A stretch of DNA of 46,661 nucleotides from CAXPZW01 sp964221845 (GTDB taxonomy: Bacteria; Bacteroidota; Bacteroidia; Flavobacteriales_D; Sanyastnellaceae). Below the pieces are notes generated by a model that saw only the letters and a list, made by a program, of their open reading frames with translations, made no database searches and was not told the DNA's origin. The position numbers and the translations under genes were made by a program. Below are positions 32,779 through 41,918 of the stretch, piece after piece; the first letter of the stretch is position 1; each line of letters opens with the position of its first letter. Where the stretch lies: the NCBI GenBank assembly GCA_964221845.1, contig CAXPZW010000038.1, forward strand, positions 1-46,661, in the 5' to 3' direction.

Positions 32779-35700
32779 ATGCGAACATTTTTGAAACATG
32801 CGATCCTGCTGCTTGCGCTGTTGCCCCTCTCGGGCGCTGCCCAAGTGGTGATCAACGAATTTACAGCCGCCAATTACAACGACTGGGACGTGGGAGACGA
32901 ACACGACTGGATTGAGTTGTACAACACCGGCACAGCTGCCTTTGACTTGTCCGGACACTTCCTGTCGGACAACATGGACAACCCCGACAAATGGGAATTC
33001 CCCGCCGGTACCGTTTTGAACGCCGGTGAGCACGTAGTGGTGCTCTGCTCAGGCTTGGGCGACACCGACCCCTACGCGTTTGGATACATGAACTCCAACT
33101 TCCGCCTCCGCCAAACCGGCAACGAGGAAGTGGTATTTACAGATCCTTCAGGGACCATTCTGGAGGTGTATGAATTCAACGTGATCGGCGCGGTACAGGC
33201 CGACATGTCTTGGGGCCGGAACGGCGACGGTGGCGCGGACTGGGTCATCTACCCAGACCCCACTCCCAACAACAGCAACACCGGGGCTGTAGGTACTGCT
33301 TTTGCAGTCATGCCTCAATTCAACCTCGAGGCGGGCTACTACCCCGCTTCCATCGACGTGGAAATCACGACTCCCGATGCAGGCGCGGAGATCCGATACA
33401 CCTTGAACGGGGATGCACCCACCGCCACGTCAACCCTCTACACTGGCCCCATCACCGTGAACAACACCACTGTGATCCGTGCCTTGGCCATTCACCCAGA
33501 TGCCGAAATCCTCGACAGCTACACCGAAACCAACACCTACTTCATCGGAGGCGACAGCCACGTGATTCCCATCGTGAGTGTTTCGGGTGACGAAATTGGT
33601 GACGGTGCCTGGCCTTGGGGCGACGGCGAACTGTGTGCCATCGAGTTCTTTGACGAAAACGGCGTGTTCATTGACGACGCAGAAGGCGACTCCAACGAGC
33701 ACGGCAACGATTCAAACGCTTACGACCAGCGCGGTTTTGACTACATCACCCGCGACCAAATGGGGTACGACCACGCCATCCACCACAACCCGTTCCCGGG
33801 CTACACCGATCGTGACGAGTACCAGCGTTTCATCTTCAAGGCTGCGGCCAACGACAACTACAGCTTTGCCAACGGCGCCCACTGCCGTGACCTGTTCTGC
33901 CACATGATCTCCGAGGCCGGCGACATGAAAATGGACGAACGCCGCGGTTCGTACTGCATCGTATACCTCAACGGTGAATACTGGGGCGTGTACGACATCC
34001 GCGAGAAGGCCGACGACTTGGATTATACCGACTACTACTACGACCAGCCCCGCGGTTTCGTGGATTGGCTCAAGACCTGGGGCGGTACTTGGGAAGAGTA
34101 CGGCACCGGAGACGACTGGTACGACTTGGTGGACTTCATCACCAGCAACGACATGACCGATCCGGCCAACTACGAGTACGTGGAGTCGCAGCTCAACACC
34201 AAGAGCTTGATCGACTACTTCATCTTCAACTCTTACGTGGTAAGTGCCGACTGGCTCAACTGGAACACCACTTGGTGGCGCGGACGTCACCCAGACGGCG
34301 ACGCTAAGCGCTGGCGCTATGTCCTGTGGGATTTGGACGCTACCTTCGGCCACTACGTGAACTACACCGGTATCCCCGATACCGGCCCCACCGCAGATCC
34401 ATGCGACCCTGAAGGCATGGGCGACGTGGGTGGTCAAGGACACATCCCTGTGCTCAACGCTCTGCTGGACAACGAAGAATTCTACAGCACTTACATCGCG
34501 CGCTACGCGTCTTACAGCAACACCATCTTCAGCTGCGAGTACATGAACACGTTCCTGGACTCGATTACCGGTGTGATTGCGCCTGAGATGCAACGCCAAG
34601 TGGACCTCTGGGGCGGTTCGTACGCCGGTTGGGAGGACGCCATCCAAACCATGCGCGACTTCATCGACGACCGCTGCGCAGATGAGCTCATCGGTGGCAT
34701 CGAAGACTGCTACGACGTTGAAGCGGTAACCGTAACGGTCATCATCGACGGCATCGGCCAAGTAGAAGTCGAGAACGCCCTGATCAACTGGGACGAGTCT
34801 CCGTGGGTGGGTACGTACTTCACCGAGATCGGGATTGACTTTGACGCCTTTGAGACTGCCGGAGCCTTCCTGGGCTGGGAAGTCTTAGAAGGAGACGTCA
34901 CCATTGAAGACTTGCTAGATCCGAGTTTCGAAACCACACTGACGAGCAACATCACCATTGTTGCGCACTTTGACACCGACATCGATCCGCAACTGGTCAT
35001 GTACGACGTACAACCGGCAGGTGCGGGAGACATCCTTTTGGACGGCGCCTCAACCGCGCCACACGCCAACACCATCCTCACCGATGGTGGAACCCGCGTG
35101 ATCACTGCTGTGCCCAACGAGTGGTACGTGTTTGACGACTGGGACATCCTGAACGCCACCTTCATCCCGGGGGCTTCGGATACCACCGGTGCGGTCTTCA
35201 TCAACCAGACCGACACGATCATCGCCAACTTCATCGAGATCCCTCATTTTGATGTGATGGTGGACGTACAACCTGCAGGCGCAGGGTCCATTTCCATCGA
35301 TGCTGTGGACTACCCAGACCTTCCATGGGAAGGTACCCTGGCAGGAGAGGTAGACCTCCAATTCGTAACCACTCCTGTGGACGAATGGAGCGAGTTCCAA
35401 TACTGGATGGTAAACAACCACGTGGTGAGCCCCGACGAGTTTTCGGCCAACATGGTGCTGAACCTGAACCAGACCGATACCATTGTGGCGGTGTACGAAG
35501 TGACCCCGCACAACGAAATCACTGTCATGATCGATCCCCCGCTTGCCGGTGCTGTAAAGCCCGGTGACGGCCCCATCGTCCAAGACAGCTGGACCGATGA
35601 GGTGGAAGCAGGTGTGAACCACTTGTACGTGGCAACGCCCACTGACTTCTGGCGATTTACCGGCTGGTCGGCAAGCAACCACAGCCCCACGCCAGACAAC

Positions 35701-36057
35701 CTGGAGCCCGTAGTGAACTTCAACTTCTCGCAGAACGACACCATCGTGGCCCACTTTGAAAAAGAAGAGTTCTCGTTCTACGTGCCCAACTCGTTCTCTC
35801 CGGACAGTGACGGCATCAACGAGGTTTGGCAACCGGTCAGCGGTGCCATCGATGCCGACAACTACGAAGTGTGGGTATTTGGACGCAACGGTGAAATCGT
35901 CTTCCACTCCACCGATCCCAACCAAGTTTGGGACGGCAGCCACACGGGCGGCGAACACTACGTGCAGAATGAAACCTACGCGTTCCGCATCGTGGTCAAA
36001 CCCGTACACGAATTGGAGCCGCGCACCATCACGGGTCACGTGACCCTGTTGCGCTAG
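32779..36057 (+). CDS. T9SS type B exported CotH kinase with lamin-tail and InlB-like repeats
   Basis: 1092 residues from the ATG at 32779, which starts a signal peptide ending GAAQ; the longer frame adds 30 non-signal residues. Order: lamin-tail domain (about 20-140, VVINEFTAANYNDW, then DWIELYNTG), chitobiase C-terminal-like Fn3 (about 185-250, IRYTLNGDAPTAT), CotH kinase (about 265-620) with YGVYDIREKADD-like and LWDLDATFGHY motifs, four divergent InlB-type repeats (about 655-990, e.g. VQPAGAGSISID) and a gliding-associated type B sorting domain (VPNSFSPDSDGINEVW to the end). CotH proteins are atypical kinases that phosphorylate secreted proteins (spore coat proteins in Bacillus). TATCTTTA at 32738-32745 is a possible -7 box. 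The SDR gene follows after 3 bases. Confidence 0.93.
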   Translation: MRTFLKHAILLLALLPLSGAAQVVINEFTAANYNDWDVGDEHDWIELYNTGTAAFDLSGHFLSDNMDNPDKWEFPAGTVLNAGEHVVVLCSGLGDTDPYAFGYMNSNFRLRQTGNEEVVFTDPSGTILEVYEFNVIGAVQADMSWGRNGDGGADWVIYPDPTPNNSNTGAVGTAFAVMPQFNLEAGYYPASIDVEITTPDAGAEIRYTLNGDAPTATSTLYTGPITVNNTTVIRALAIHPDAEILDSYTETNTYFIGGDSHVIPIVSVSGDEIGDGAWPWGDGELCAIEFFDENGVFIDDAEGDSNEHGNDSNAYDQRGFDYITRDQMGYDHAIHHNPFPGYTDRDEYQRFIFKAAANDNYSFANGAHCRDLFCHMISEAGDMKMDERRGSYCIVYLNGEYWGVYDIREKADDLDYTDYYYDQPRGFVDWLKTWGGTWEEYGTGDDWYDLVDFITSNDMTDPANYEYVESQLNTKSLIDYFIFNSYVVSADWLNWNTTWWRGRHPDGDAKRWRYVLWDLDATFGHYVNYTGIPDTGPTADPCDPEGMGDVGGQGHIPVLNALLDNEEFYSTYIARYASYSNTIFSCEYMNTFLDSITGVIAPEMQRQVDLWGGSYAGWEDAIQTMRDFIDDRCADELIGGIEDCYDVEAVTVTVIIDGIGQVEVENALINWDESPWVGTYFTEIGIDFDAFETAGAFLGWEVLEGDVTIEDLLDPSFETTLTSNITIVAHFDTDIDPQLVMYDVQPAGAGDILLDGASTAPHANTILTDGGTRVITAVPNEWYVFDDWDILNATFIPGASDTTGAVFINQTDTIIANFIEIPHFDVMVDVQPAGAGSISIDAVDYPDLPWEGTLAGEVDLQFVTTPVDEWSEFQYWMVNNHVVSPDEFSANMVLNLNQTDTIVAVYEVTPHNEITVMIDPPLAGAVKPGDGPIVQDSWTDEVEAGVNHLYVATPTDFWRFTGWSASNHSPTPDNLEPVVNFNFSQNDTIVAHFEKEEFSFYVPNSFSPDSDGINEVWQPVSGAIDADNYEVWVFGRNGEIVFHSTDPNQVWDGSHTGGEHYVQNETYAFRIVVKPVHELEPRTITGHVTLLR

Positions 36058-36060
36058 GCC

Positions 36061-36813
36061 ATGCACATTTCCCTGGACGGACAGGCCATCCTGGTCACCG
36101 GTTCCAGCCGGGGCATCGGCCGTGAGCTCGCCATTTCATTGGCGAATTCTGGCGCTCAAGTGTGCATCCATTACAACACGTCAAAACAAGAAGCAGAAGC
36201 CCTGGCCTATGAATTAGGCCCGGGCTGCTTTGCTTTGCAGGCCAACTTGGAAGATCCGGATGCGGTCGAGCGCCTGTTCTCCCAATGCGTGGATCGGGTA
36301 GGCAAGGTCACTGGACTGATCAACAACGCGGCGGTGGCCCTCAGTGCTGCACCGGACAGTCCGCAGTGGCTCGAGTTCTGGCAACGCACCATGGACATCA
36401 ATGCGCAAGCTGCTGCCCAACTTTCCATGCTCGCCGTAGCGCATTTCAAGGAGTACGGAGGGGGACGATTGGTGCACATGGCCTCCCGTGCAGCGCACCG
36501 CGGTGATACCGTGGATTACCTGGCCTACGCCGCAAGCAAGGCGGCCTTGGTAGCACTCAGCAAATCCCTAGCACGCGCATACGGCAAGGACAACATCCAA
36601 TCCTTCGCGCTGGCCCCCGGCTTTGTCAACACCGACATGGCGCAAGACTTTGTAGAGCAATACGGCGAAGAATATGTACTGCAAGGCCTGGCCTTGGATC
36701 AAATGACACGTCCTGAACATCTGGCGCCGCTTACCACCCTCATCCTCAGCGGCATGATGGACCATGCCACTGGGCAAACGTTTGACCTGAACGCGGGCAG
36801 TTACCTGCGTTAG
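36061..36813 (+). CDS. Short-chain dehydrogenase/reductase (FabG-like)
   Basis: 250 residues, classical SDR. NAD(P)-binding motif TGSSRGIG (13-20), NNAA around 88-91, catalytic Ser142 (HMASRAAHRG) and Tyr156-x-x-x-Lys160 (YAASK). Ser15-Ser16-Arg17 after the first glycine favours NADP(H). It resembles 3-oxoacyl-ACP reductases, but the substrate cannot be read from sequence. Its ATG comes 3 bases after the CotH gene stop, so both lie on one mRNA, although no functional link is obvious. The only nearby hairpin is oriented for the opposite strand. Confidence 0.92.
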   Translation: MHISLDGQAILVTGSSRGIGRELAISLANSGAQVCIHYNTSKQEAEALAYELGPGCFALQANLEDPDAVERLFSQCVDRVGKVTGLINNAAVALSAAPDSPQWLEFWQRTMDINAQAAAQLSMLAVAHFKEYGGGRLVHMASRAAHRGDTVDYLAYAASKAALVALSKSLARAYGKDNIQSFALAPGFVNTDMAQDFVEQYGEEYVLQGLALDQMTRPEHLAPLTTLILSGMMDHATGQTFDLNAGSYLR

Positions 36814-36817
36814 GGCA

Positions 36818-36847
36818 CAAAAAAAGGGCACCCGTTCGGATGCCCTT
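36818..36847 (-). terminator. Rho-independent terminator of the YceI gene
   Basis: On the minus strand AAGGGCATCCG pairs imperfectly with GGTGCCC and is followed by seven T (36825-36819). It is 25 bases after the stop at 36872. Confidence 0.8.
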
Positions 36848-36871
36848 CATCAATTCGAATGAGACTTTCGC

Positions 36872-37507
36872 TTACTGCGCAGCCTCCATTTCGGTAGAAG
36901 CTTCGAGGTTGAAGCCAATTTCCATGTTGTCTCCCAAGGTGGCGTCGCCCAGCGATGAGCCGTATTCAACACCCCACTGGGTGCGGTCGATCACAACGCT
37001 TCCGTTGGCCATCACCTTGCCGTCGGCTTCGGTCATGGTCAATGGGAAGCTGATTTCACGGCTTACGCCTTTGAGTTCGAGGTTGCCGCCCAAGATACCT
37101 TCTGCGTGCTTGGTCACAGTGAAGGTGGCGTAAGGGTGAGTCGCAGCGTCAAAGAAATCGGGGCTGCTGAGGTGACCCACCAAGTTGGCTCGCTGCTCAG
37201 CGTCCTCGAGGTCGGTGTTGGCAATGGTGTTCATGTCGAACATGATCATGCCTGAAGAAATGGTGCCATCCTCGACGGTGAATTTGCCTTTGAGGATGCC
37301 AACGGTGCCGTTGTGGCCGCCGCCGATGATTTTAGTACCTGCCCAGGTCACAGCGCTTGCTGAGGTGGTAACGAAGTAATCGGTGCTGGTGGCTTCAGCA
37401 ACGGCAGGTTCTGCAGGTGCTTGTGATTCAACAGCGGTGGTGCTTTCGCCGCAAGAGGCAAATAGGGCAACACCGGCTGCAAGTGCGAAGGTGTAAATCG
37501 CTTTCAT
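36872..37507 (-). CDS. YceI family lipoprotein
   Basis: 211 residues. The signal peptide has lipobox LFASC (Cys19), so the protein is lipid-anchored, followed by an Ala/Pro/Glu-rich linker to about residue 42. The remainder is the YceI beta-barrel lipocalin-like domain: VTWAGTKIIGGGHNGTVGI, GKFTVEDGTISSGMIMFDMN, a LVGHLSSPDFFDAATHPYAT segment and VIDRTQWGVEYGS near the end, all family hallmarks. YceI proteins bind long isoprenoid chains such as polyprenyl or quinone precursors in the periplasm; the ligand here is not known. It is downstream of prfC on the same strand with 96 bases between them; a GTTG-AGAA-CAAC inverted repeat lies in that gap. Confidence 0.95.
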   Translation of the reverse strand: MKAIYTFALAAGVALFASCGESTTAVESQAPAEPAVAEATSTDYFVTTSASAVTWAGTKIIGGGHNGTVGILKGKFTVEDGTISSGMIMFDMNTIANTDLEDAEQRANLVGHLSSPDFFDAATHPYATFTVTKHAEGILGGNLELKGVSREISFPLTMTEADGKVMANGSVVIDRTQWGVEYGSSLGDATLGDNMEIGFNLEASTEMEAAQ

Positions 37508-37603
37508 GACTGTTTCGGGGTAAATGATGGTTGTGGGTGTAAATATATGTTGAGAACAACAGTTGTGCCTAAGTCATGTTCGCAAAGAAATTGTAATCGT
37601 CCG

Positions 37604-39199
37604 CTAAGTCTCGGCCAGCTTGAATTCTGAGGTGAAATGGAATTCGATGTCCGGGTAGTTTTGGCGCTCCATGTCGAGCATAAACTGGCTCGGAGCGAGG
37701 AAAACATCCAACCCGTCTTTGTCCTTGACCACCTCTTGGCCTTTGATGCGTTTGAATTCCATCAGCTTCTCTTCGTTGTCTGAGGTCAACCAGCACGCCT
37801 TGAAGTAGTTCTTGGGCTGAAATTCGCATTTGGCACCGTACTCATTCTCCAGACGGTACTTGATCACTTCAAACTGCAATTCACCTACGGTACCCACAAT
37901 TTTTCGGTTGCCCACCGGGGTATAGAACACCTGTGCAACCCCTTCCTCGGTGAGTTGACGAATGCCTTTGTCCAGCTGCTTGCTCTTCATGGGGTCTTTG
38001 TTGACCAGTTCCTTGAAGATCTCTGGTGAGAAACTCGGGATGCCCCGGAACATGAGTGATTCGCCTTCGGTCAGGGTATCGCCGATTTTGAAGTTGCCGG
38101 TGTCGTACAGGCCCACCACATCGCCGGGGAAGGCTTCGTCCACCACGTTTTTGGAGCTGGCCATGAAGGTCGCTGGGTTGGCAAACTTGAGCTGCTTCTC
38201 CAGGCGCACGTGGGTGTAGAACTTGTTGCGTTCGAACTTGCCCGAGCACACGCGCACAAACGCAATGCGGTCGCGGTGGCGAGGGTCGATGTTGGCGTGG
38301 ATCTTAAACACAAAGCCCGAGAACTTGGGCTCGGTAGGCTGCACCTCTCGGGTTTGCGCTTCACGTGATTTGGGGGTGGGGGCGATCTCAATGAACTTGT
38401 CGAGCATCTCCTGTACGCCAAAGTTGTTCACTGCAGATCCAAAGAACACCGGAGCGAGTTTACCTGCGCGGTAAGCTTCTACGTCAAAGTCGTCGTACAC
38501 GCCGTCTATGAGCTCGGCTTCTTCACGCAGTTCGTCGGCCAGGTCCTCACCCACGAGCTGTTCTAAGCGTTCGTCGTCGAGGTCGTTGATCTCCACCACG
38601 TCTTGGGCAATCTTGGTCTTGGAGGCGTCAAACAGGTTGAGTTTCTTCTCGTAGAGCTTGTACACGCCTTTGAAGGTGTGTCCAATACCAATAGGCCACG
38701 AAAGCGGACGCACGCGGATGTCGAGTTTTTCCTCCAGCTCGTCCAACAGATCAAAGGCATCGCGGCCTTCGAGGTCCATTTTGTTGATGAAGACAATCAC
38801 CGGGGTGTCGCGCATGCGGCAGACTTCCATCAAGCGCTCGGTCTGGGCCTCCACACCTTTCACGCAGTCGATCACCAAAATGACGCTGTCCACCGCAGTC
38901 AGGGTGCGGTAGGTATCTTCAGCAAAGTCCTTGTGACCAGGGGTGTCGAGCAGGTTCACCAGCATGTCCTTGTAGTGGAAGGCCATCACCGAGGTGGCCA
39001 CCGAAATCCCACGCTGCTTCTCGATCTCCATGAAATCCGAGGCGGCGGTTTTGGTGATCTTGTTGCTTTTGACGGCACCCGCGGTTTGGATGGCGCCTCC
39101 AAACAGGAGGAGCTTCTCGGTCAGGGTGGTCTTTCCCGCATCCGGGTGGGAAATGATGGCGAAGGTTTTGCGCTTCGCGATTTCGACGTTCAAACTCAT
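37604..39199 (-). CDS. prfC: Peptide chain release factor 3 (GTPase RF3)
   Basis: 531 residues from the ATG at 39199; upstream in-frame codons do not align with the family. GTP-binding motifs: G1 HPDAGKTT (18-25), G3 DTPGH (85-89) and G4 NKMD (139-142). The RF3-specific insert GAIQTAGAVKSNK and the EIEKQRGISV switch region are present, followed by domain II (about 295-390) and the C-terminal RF3 domain. It recycles RF1/RF2 from the ribosome after termination and supports translational quality control in the cytosol. A perfect -7 element lies 21 bases upstream. It is divergent from the sugar dehydrogenase gene. Confidence 0.97.
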   Translation of the reverse strand: MSLNVEIAKRKTFAIISHPDAGKTTLTEKLLLFGGAIQTAGAVKSNKITKTAASDFMEIEKQRGISVATSVMAFHYKDMLVNLLDTPGHKDFAEDTYRTLTAVDSVILVIDCVKGVEAQTERLMEVCRMRDTPVIVFINKMDLEGRDAFDLLDELEEKLDIRVRPLSWPIGIGHTFKGVYKLYEKKLNLFDASKTKIAQDVVEINDLDDERLEQLVGEDLADELREEAELIDGVYDDFDVEAYRAGKLAPVFFGSAVNNFGVQEMLDKFIEIAPTPKSREAQTREVQPTEPKFSGFVFKIHANIDPRHRDRIAFVRVCSGKFERNKFYTHVRLEKQLKFANPATFMASSKNVVDEAFPGDVVGLYDTGNFKIGDTLTEGESLMFRGIPSFSPEIFKELVNKDPMKSKQLDKGIRQLTEEGVAQVFYTPVGNRKIVGTVGELQFEVIKYRLENEYGAKCEFQPKNYFKACWLTSDNEEKLMEFKRIKGQEVVKDKDGLDVFLAPSQFMLDMERQNYPDIEFHFTSEFKLAET

Positions 39200-39219
39200 G
39201 GACTCAGCGGCTGGGACGG

Positions 39220-39227
39220 CAAAGGTA
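39220..39227 (-). promoter_or_regulatory. -7 promoter element of prfC
   Basis: On the minus strand this reads TACCTTTG, a perfect TAnnTTTG, 20 bases before the prfC ATG. That gives a short leader of about 14 bases. No TTTG at 19-21 bases further upstream. Confidence 0.5.
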
Positions 39228-39288
39228 GCAAGTCTTTCGCGTGGAGCCTCCTTCCAATTTGTACCTTCCAAGGACCAAATGAACTGCC

Positions 39289-40815
39289 GTGAAGTACCCT
39301 GTTTTTCTGGCCGCTTTGCTTCTGGCCTGCACCGCATGGTCACAAGCTGACTTGCAATCGCCTCCAGAGGTGGTGTTTTCTTCTTTCATCACCGGACTCA
39401 ACGACCCGGTGCGACTGGTTCCTGCTCCCGATGGGCGTCTCTTCATCCTGGAGCAATCTCAGGGCGACGTAGAAATCTACCAACCCGATGGCACCTACAT
39501 CGGCACCTTCCTGGACGTGTCCGGACTGATTTCAACTGGAAGCGAACGCGGTCTGTTGGGCATGGCCTTTCACCCGGACTACGCCACCAACGGCAAATTT
39601 TACTTGAACTACACCGATGGGGGTGGAGACACCGTCATTTCGGAATGGAGCGTTTCCACCAACCAGAATGCGGCAGACCCTGCAAGCGAGGTGGTGCTGC
39701 TGAACATCGTCCAGGATTTTTCCAACCACAATGGCGGGCACATCGCTTTTGGTCCTGACGGCCACCTGTACATAGGTATGGGGGACGGCGGATCCGGCGG
39801 CGATCCATTGGCCCGTGCCCAAGACGGCCAGAGCTTGCTTGGTAAAATGTTGCGCATCGCGGTGGCTGGCGACGGCACTTACACCATCCCTGCGGACAAT
39901 CCTTTCCTGGGAGCACCTGGCGTGCTGGATGAAATCTGGGCCATTGGCCTGCGCAACCCTTGGAACTTCAGTTTTGACCCGTTGACCGGGGACCTCTGGA
40001 ACGGTGACGTAGGCCAAGATCAGTTTGAAGAAATCAGCGTGCAGCCTGGCGCCAGCACCGGTGGAGAAAACTACGGGTGGCGCTGTTGGGAGGGACTGGT
40101 GACGTTCAATACTTCAGAGTGTAGCTCGTTGCCGCACCACCCTCCGGTCATCACCCACGCTCACACCGGATTTACCGGTTGGTGCAGCATCACCGGTGGA
40201 TTCGTGTACCGCGGGACTGAATACCCGGGCATGGAAGGCTACTACCTCTACACCGATTACTGCCTGGGCGAAATACACGCCCTCAAAGACGACGGCGTCG
40301 GAGGCTATAACGCCTACACGGTCAACAACGCTGGCAACTTCGGCTACGTGCATTTGGCTACGGGCACCGACGGAACAGCCTACATCGTGGACATCGGCGG
40401 CCAAGTACTCAAGGTGGAAGACGCATGCAACACGTTACCGCAAGTTTCGCTGGATGCTTCGGGCACCTTGGAGGTGAGCACCGCCGGAGCGACCACATAT
40501 ACGTGGTACCAAGACGGCGCGGCGCTTACTGGCTCGGATGCTGCGACGTGGACACCCGCCACGAGCGGCACTTACAGTTGCTTGGTGGATGTGGATGGGT
40601 GTGTCCGCTTGAGCAACGCCCAGGAGGTAGCTGTGCAAGTAGGGGTGCCTGGGTGCACCTATGCCAACGCGAGCAATTACGACCCCAACGCTTCGGTGGA
40701 TGACGGTTCGTGCCTATTCACCGATTCCTGCGACGCAGACCTCAACGGCGACGGCACCATCGGCACCGCCGACATCCTAGACATTCTCGGTGCATTCGGG
40801 ACGGACTGTCCTTAA
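39289..40815 (+). CDS. Secreted PQQ-type glucose/sorbosone dehydrogenase-like protein with dockerin-like tail
   Basis: 508 residues from a GTG at 39289; the ATG ten bases upstream is out of frame. A signal peptide ends at CTAWSQ. A six-bladed propeller of the soluble aldose sugar dehydrogenase family spans about 27-390, with SERGLLGMAFHPDY, the proposed catalytic/PQQ histidine region SNHNGGHIAFGPDG (His147, His151), GMGDGGSGGDP and LRNPWNFSFD. An Ig-like domain follows (about 392-455), then one cysteine module (GCTYANASNYDPNASVDDGS) and a dockerin-like tail ending ILGAFGTDCP. It would oxidise sugars outside the inner membrane with PQQ and calcium. There is no Por sorting domain; the tail may replace it. 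Its stop overlaps the convergent glycosyltransferase stop by 4 bases. Confidence 0.92.
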   Translation: MKYPVFLAALLLACTAWSQADLQSPPEVVFSSFITGLNDPVRLVPAPDGRLFILEQSQGDVEIYQPDGTYIGTFLDVSGLISTGSERGLLGMAFHPDYATNGKFYLNYTDGGGDTVISEWSVSTNQNAADPASEVVLLNIVQDFSNHNGGHIAFGPDGHLYIGMGDGGSGGDPLARAQDGQSLLGKMLRIAVAGDGTYTIPADNPFLGAPGVLDEIWAIGLRNPWNFSFDPLTGDLWNGDVGQDQFEEISVQPGASTGGENYGWRCWEGLVTFNTSECSSLPHHPPVITHAHTGFTGWCSITGGFVYRGTEYPGMEGYYLYTDYCLGEIHALKDDGVGGYNAYTVNNAGNFGYVHLATGTDGTAYIVDIGGQVLKVEDACNTLPQVSLDASGTLEVSTAGATTYTWYQDGAALTGSDAATWTPATSGTYSCLVDVDGCVRLSNAQEVAVQVGVPGCTYANASNYDPNASVDDGSCLFTDSCDADLNGDGTIGTADILDILGAFGTDCP

Positions 40816-41918
40816 GCCAGAAGTTTCTGGAGTTGGTCCAGCACCACTTGCTTGGTGTAGTGCTTCAAGGCGCGTTGGTAGCCAGCTTCGGCTAGGGCAT
40901 CCACCGTTTCAAGTTGGGTGTAGAGCGATTGCAATGCCTGGGTGAGTCCCGTCTGTGCATCAGGATCGAAGAGCATGCCTGCCTTCCCGTGATCCAAGAT
41001 TTCTGGTGTTCCAGAGGTGTTGGTGCCCAGCACAGCCACACGACTCAACATGGCTTCCACGGTCACGTTGCCAAACGTCTCGCCGGCTGAAGCCATCACA
41101 AACACATCCAACGACCGGTAAGCCAAGGCTACTTGCGGCGAATAGGGGCGCAGGTGCACCACCTCTTGGAGCCCGTGCTGGGCAATGGCCGCTTGTACCG
41201 ACTCCATGTATGCCAAGCCTTCGCCGTGAGTAGGTTCGCCCATGAGTAGCAAGTGCACGTCATGTCCTTGGGTCTGTAACGCGGCCACGGCGTTGACCGC
41301 TTCGAGCTGTCCCTTTAAGGGGTCGATGCGCCCGATGATTCCAGCGATCCATGCGTCATCCGGCAGTTTCAATGCGGACCTGGCCTCTGAGCGGGTATGC
41401 TGCTCGGGAGAGAACCGCTCGGCCTCTTGCCCCAAGGGCACGGTTGCTATGCGCGTGCGGGGAAACTTGGTTTGTGTGGCCACCTGCTCCGCCAAAAAAG
41501 GGAGCAGGGCAATCCACGTATCGATTTTGCGGAACCGCCAGGTGTGCAATGGGTCCTTCTTGGCCACGCCCAATTGCATGGCCTGGTGGTAGACAAGCTT
41601 GAATGGACGACGGGCAAACACTTTGGTCCACGCCAATACATCCATGTCGCGGTTGTCTCGGAACCACAGAACGTCGGGTGCAAAAGCGTTCACTTCTCCG
41701 GCCAGTGCGCGGGCGCTTTTCCAGTCGAAGTACTTGCGGTTGCGCGGTGCGGTTTGCACGTCCAACCCCAATTCCAAGGCACGCTGGTGTACCGGCGTGT
41801 GGGCTACACAGATCAGCTTGACCTCGGCACCGGCCTCGGCAAACCAATGCACATAGCGCACGGCATTCATTTCCAGTCCGCCCCAACTGGTGGAGCTGAT
41901 GTAGGAGAGGAGACGCAC
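40812..41918 (-). CDS. GT4 family glycosyltransferase (GT-B fold)
   Basis: 368 residues from a GTG at 41918 directly after the stop of the upstream SDR gene. N-terminal acceptor domain with SSTSWGGLEMNAVRYVHWF, the Gly-rich loop of GT-B enzymes. C-terminal donor domain has GIIGRIDPLKGQLEAVNA, MASAGETFGNVTVEAML (E-x7-E type nucleotide-sugar motif) and TNTSGTPEIL. It is cytosolic or membrane-associated and likely transfers an NDP-sugar onto a lipid-linked glycan or envelope polysaccharide. Donor and acceptor are not identifiable. Co-transcription with the SDR is near certain from zero spacing. Confidence 0.93.
   Translation of the reverse strand: MRLLSYISSTSWGGLEMNAVRYVHWFAEAGAEVKLICVAHTPVHQRALELGLDVQTAPRNRKYFDWKSARALAGEVNAFAPDVLWFRDNRDMDVLAWTKVFARRPFKLVYHQAMQLGVAKKDPLHTWRFRKIDTWIALLPFLAEQVATQTKFPRTRIATVPLGQEAERFSPEQHTRSEARSALKLPDDAWIAGIIGRIDPLKGQLEAVNAVAALQTQGHDVHLLLMGEPTHGEGLAYMESVQAAIAQHGLQEVVHLRPYSPQVALAYRSLDVFVMASAGETFGNVTVEAMLSRVAVLGTNTSGTPEILDHGKAGMLFDPDAQTGLTQALQSLYTQLETVDALAEAGYQRALKHYTKQVVLDQLQKLLA

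Noticed and set aside
39200..39343. N-terminal extension of RF3
   Set aside because: It crosses a perfect promoter -7 box and the start of the divergent gene; family alignment begins at 39199.
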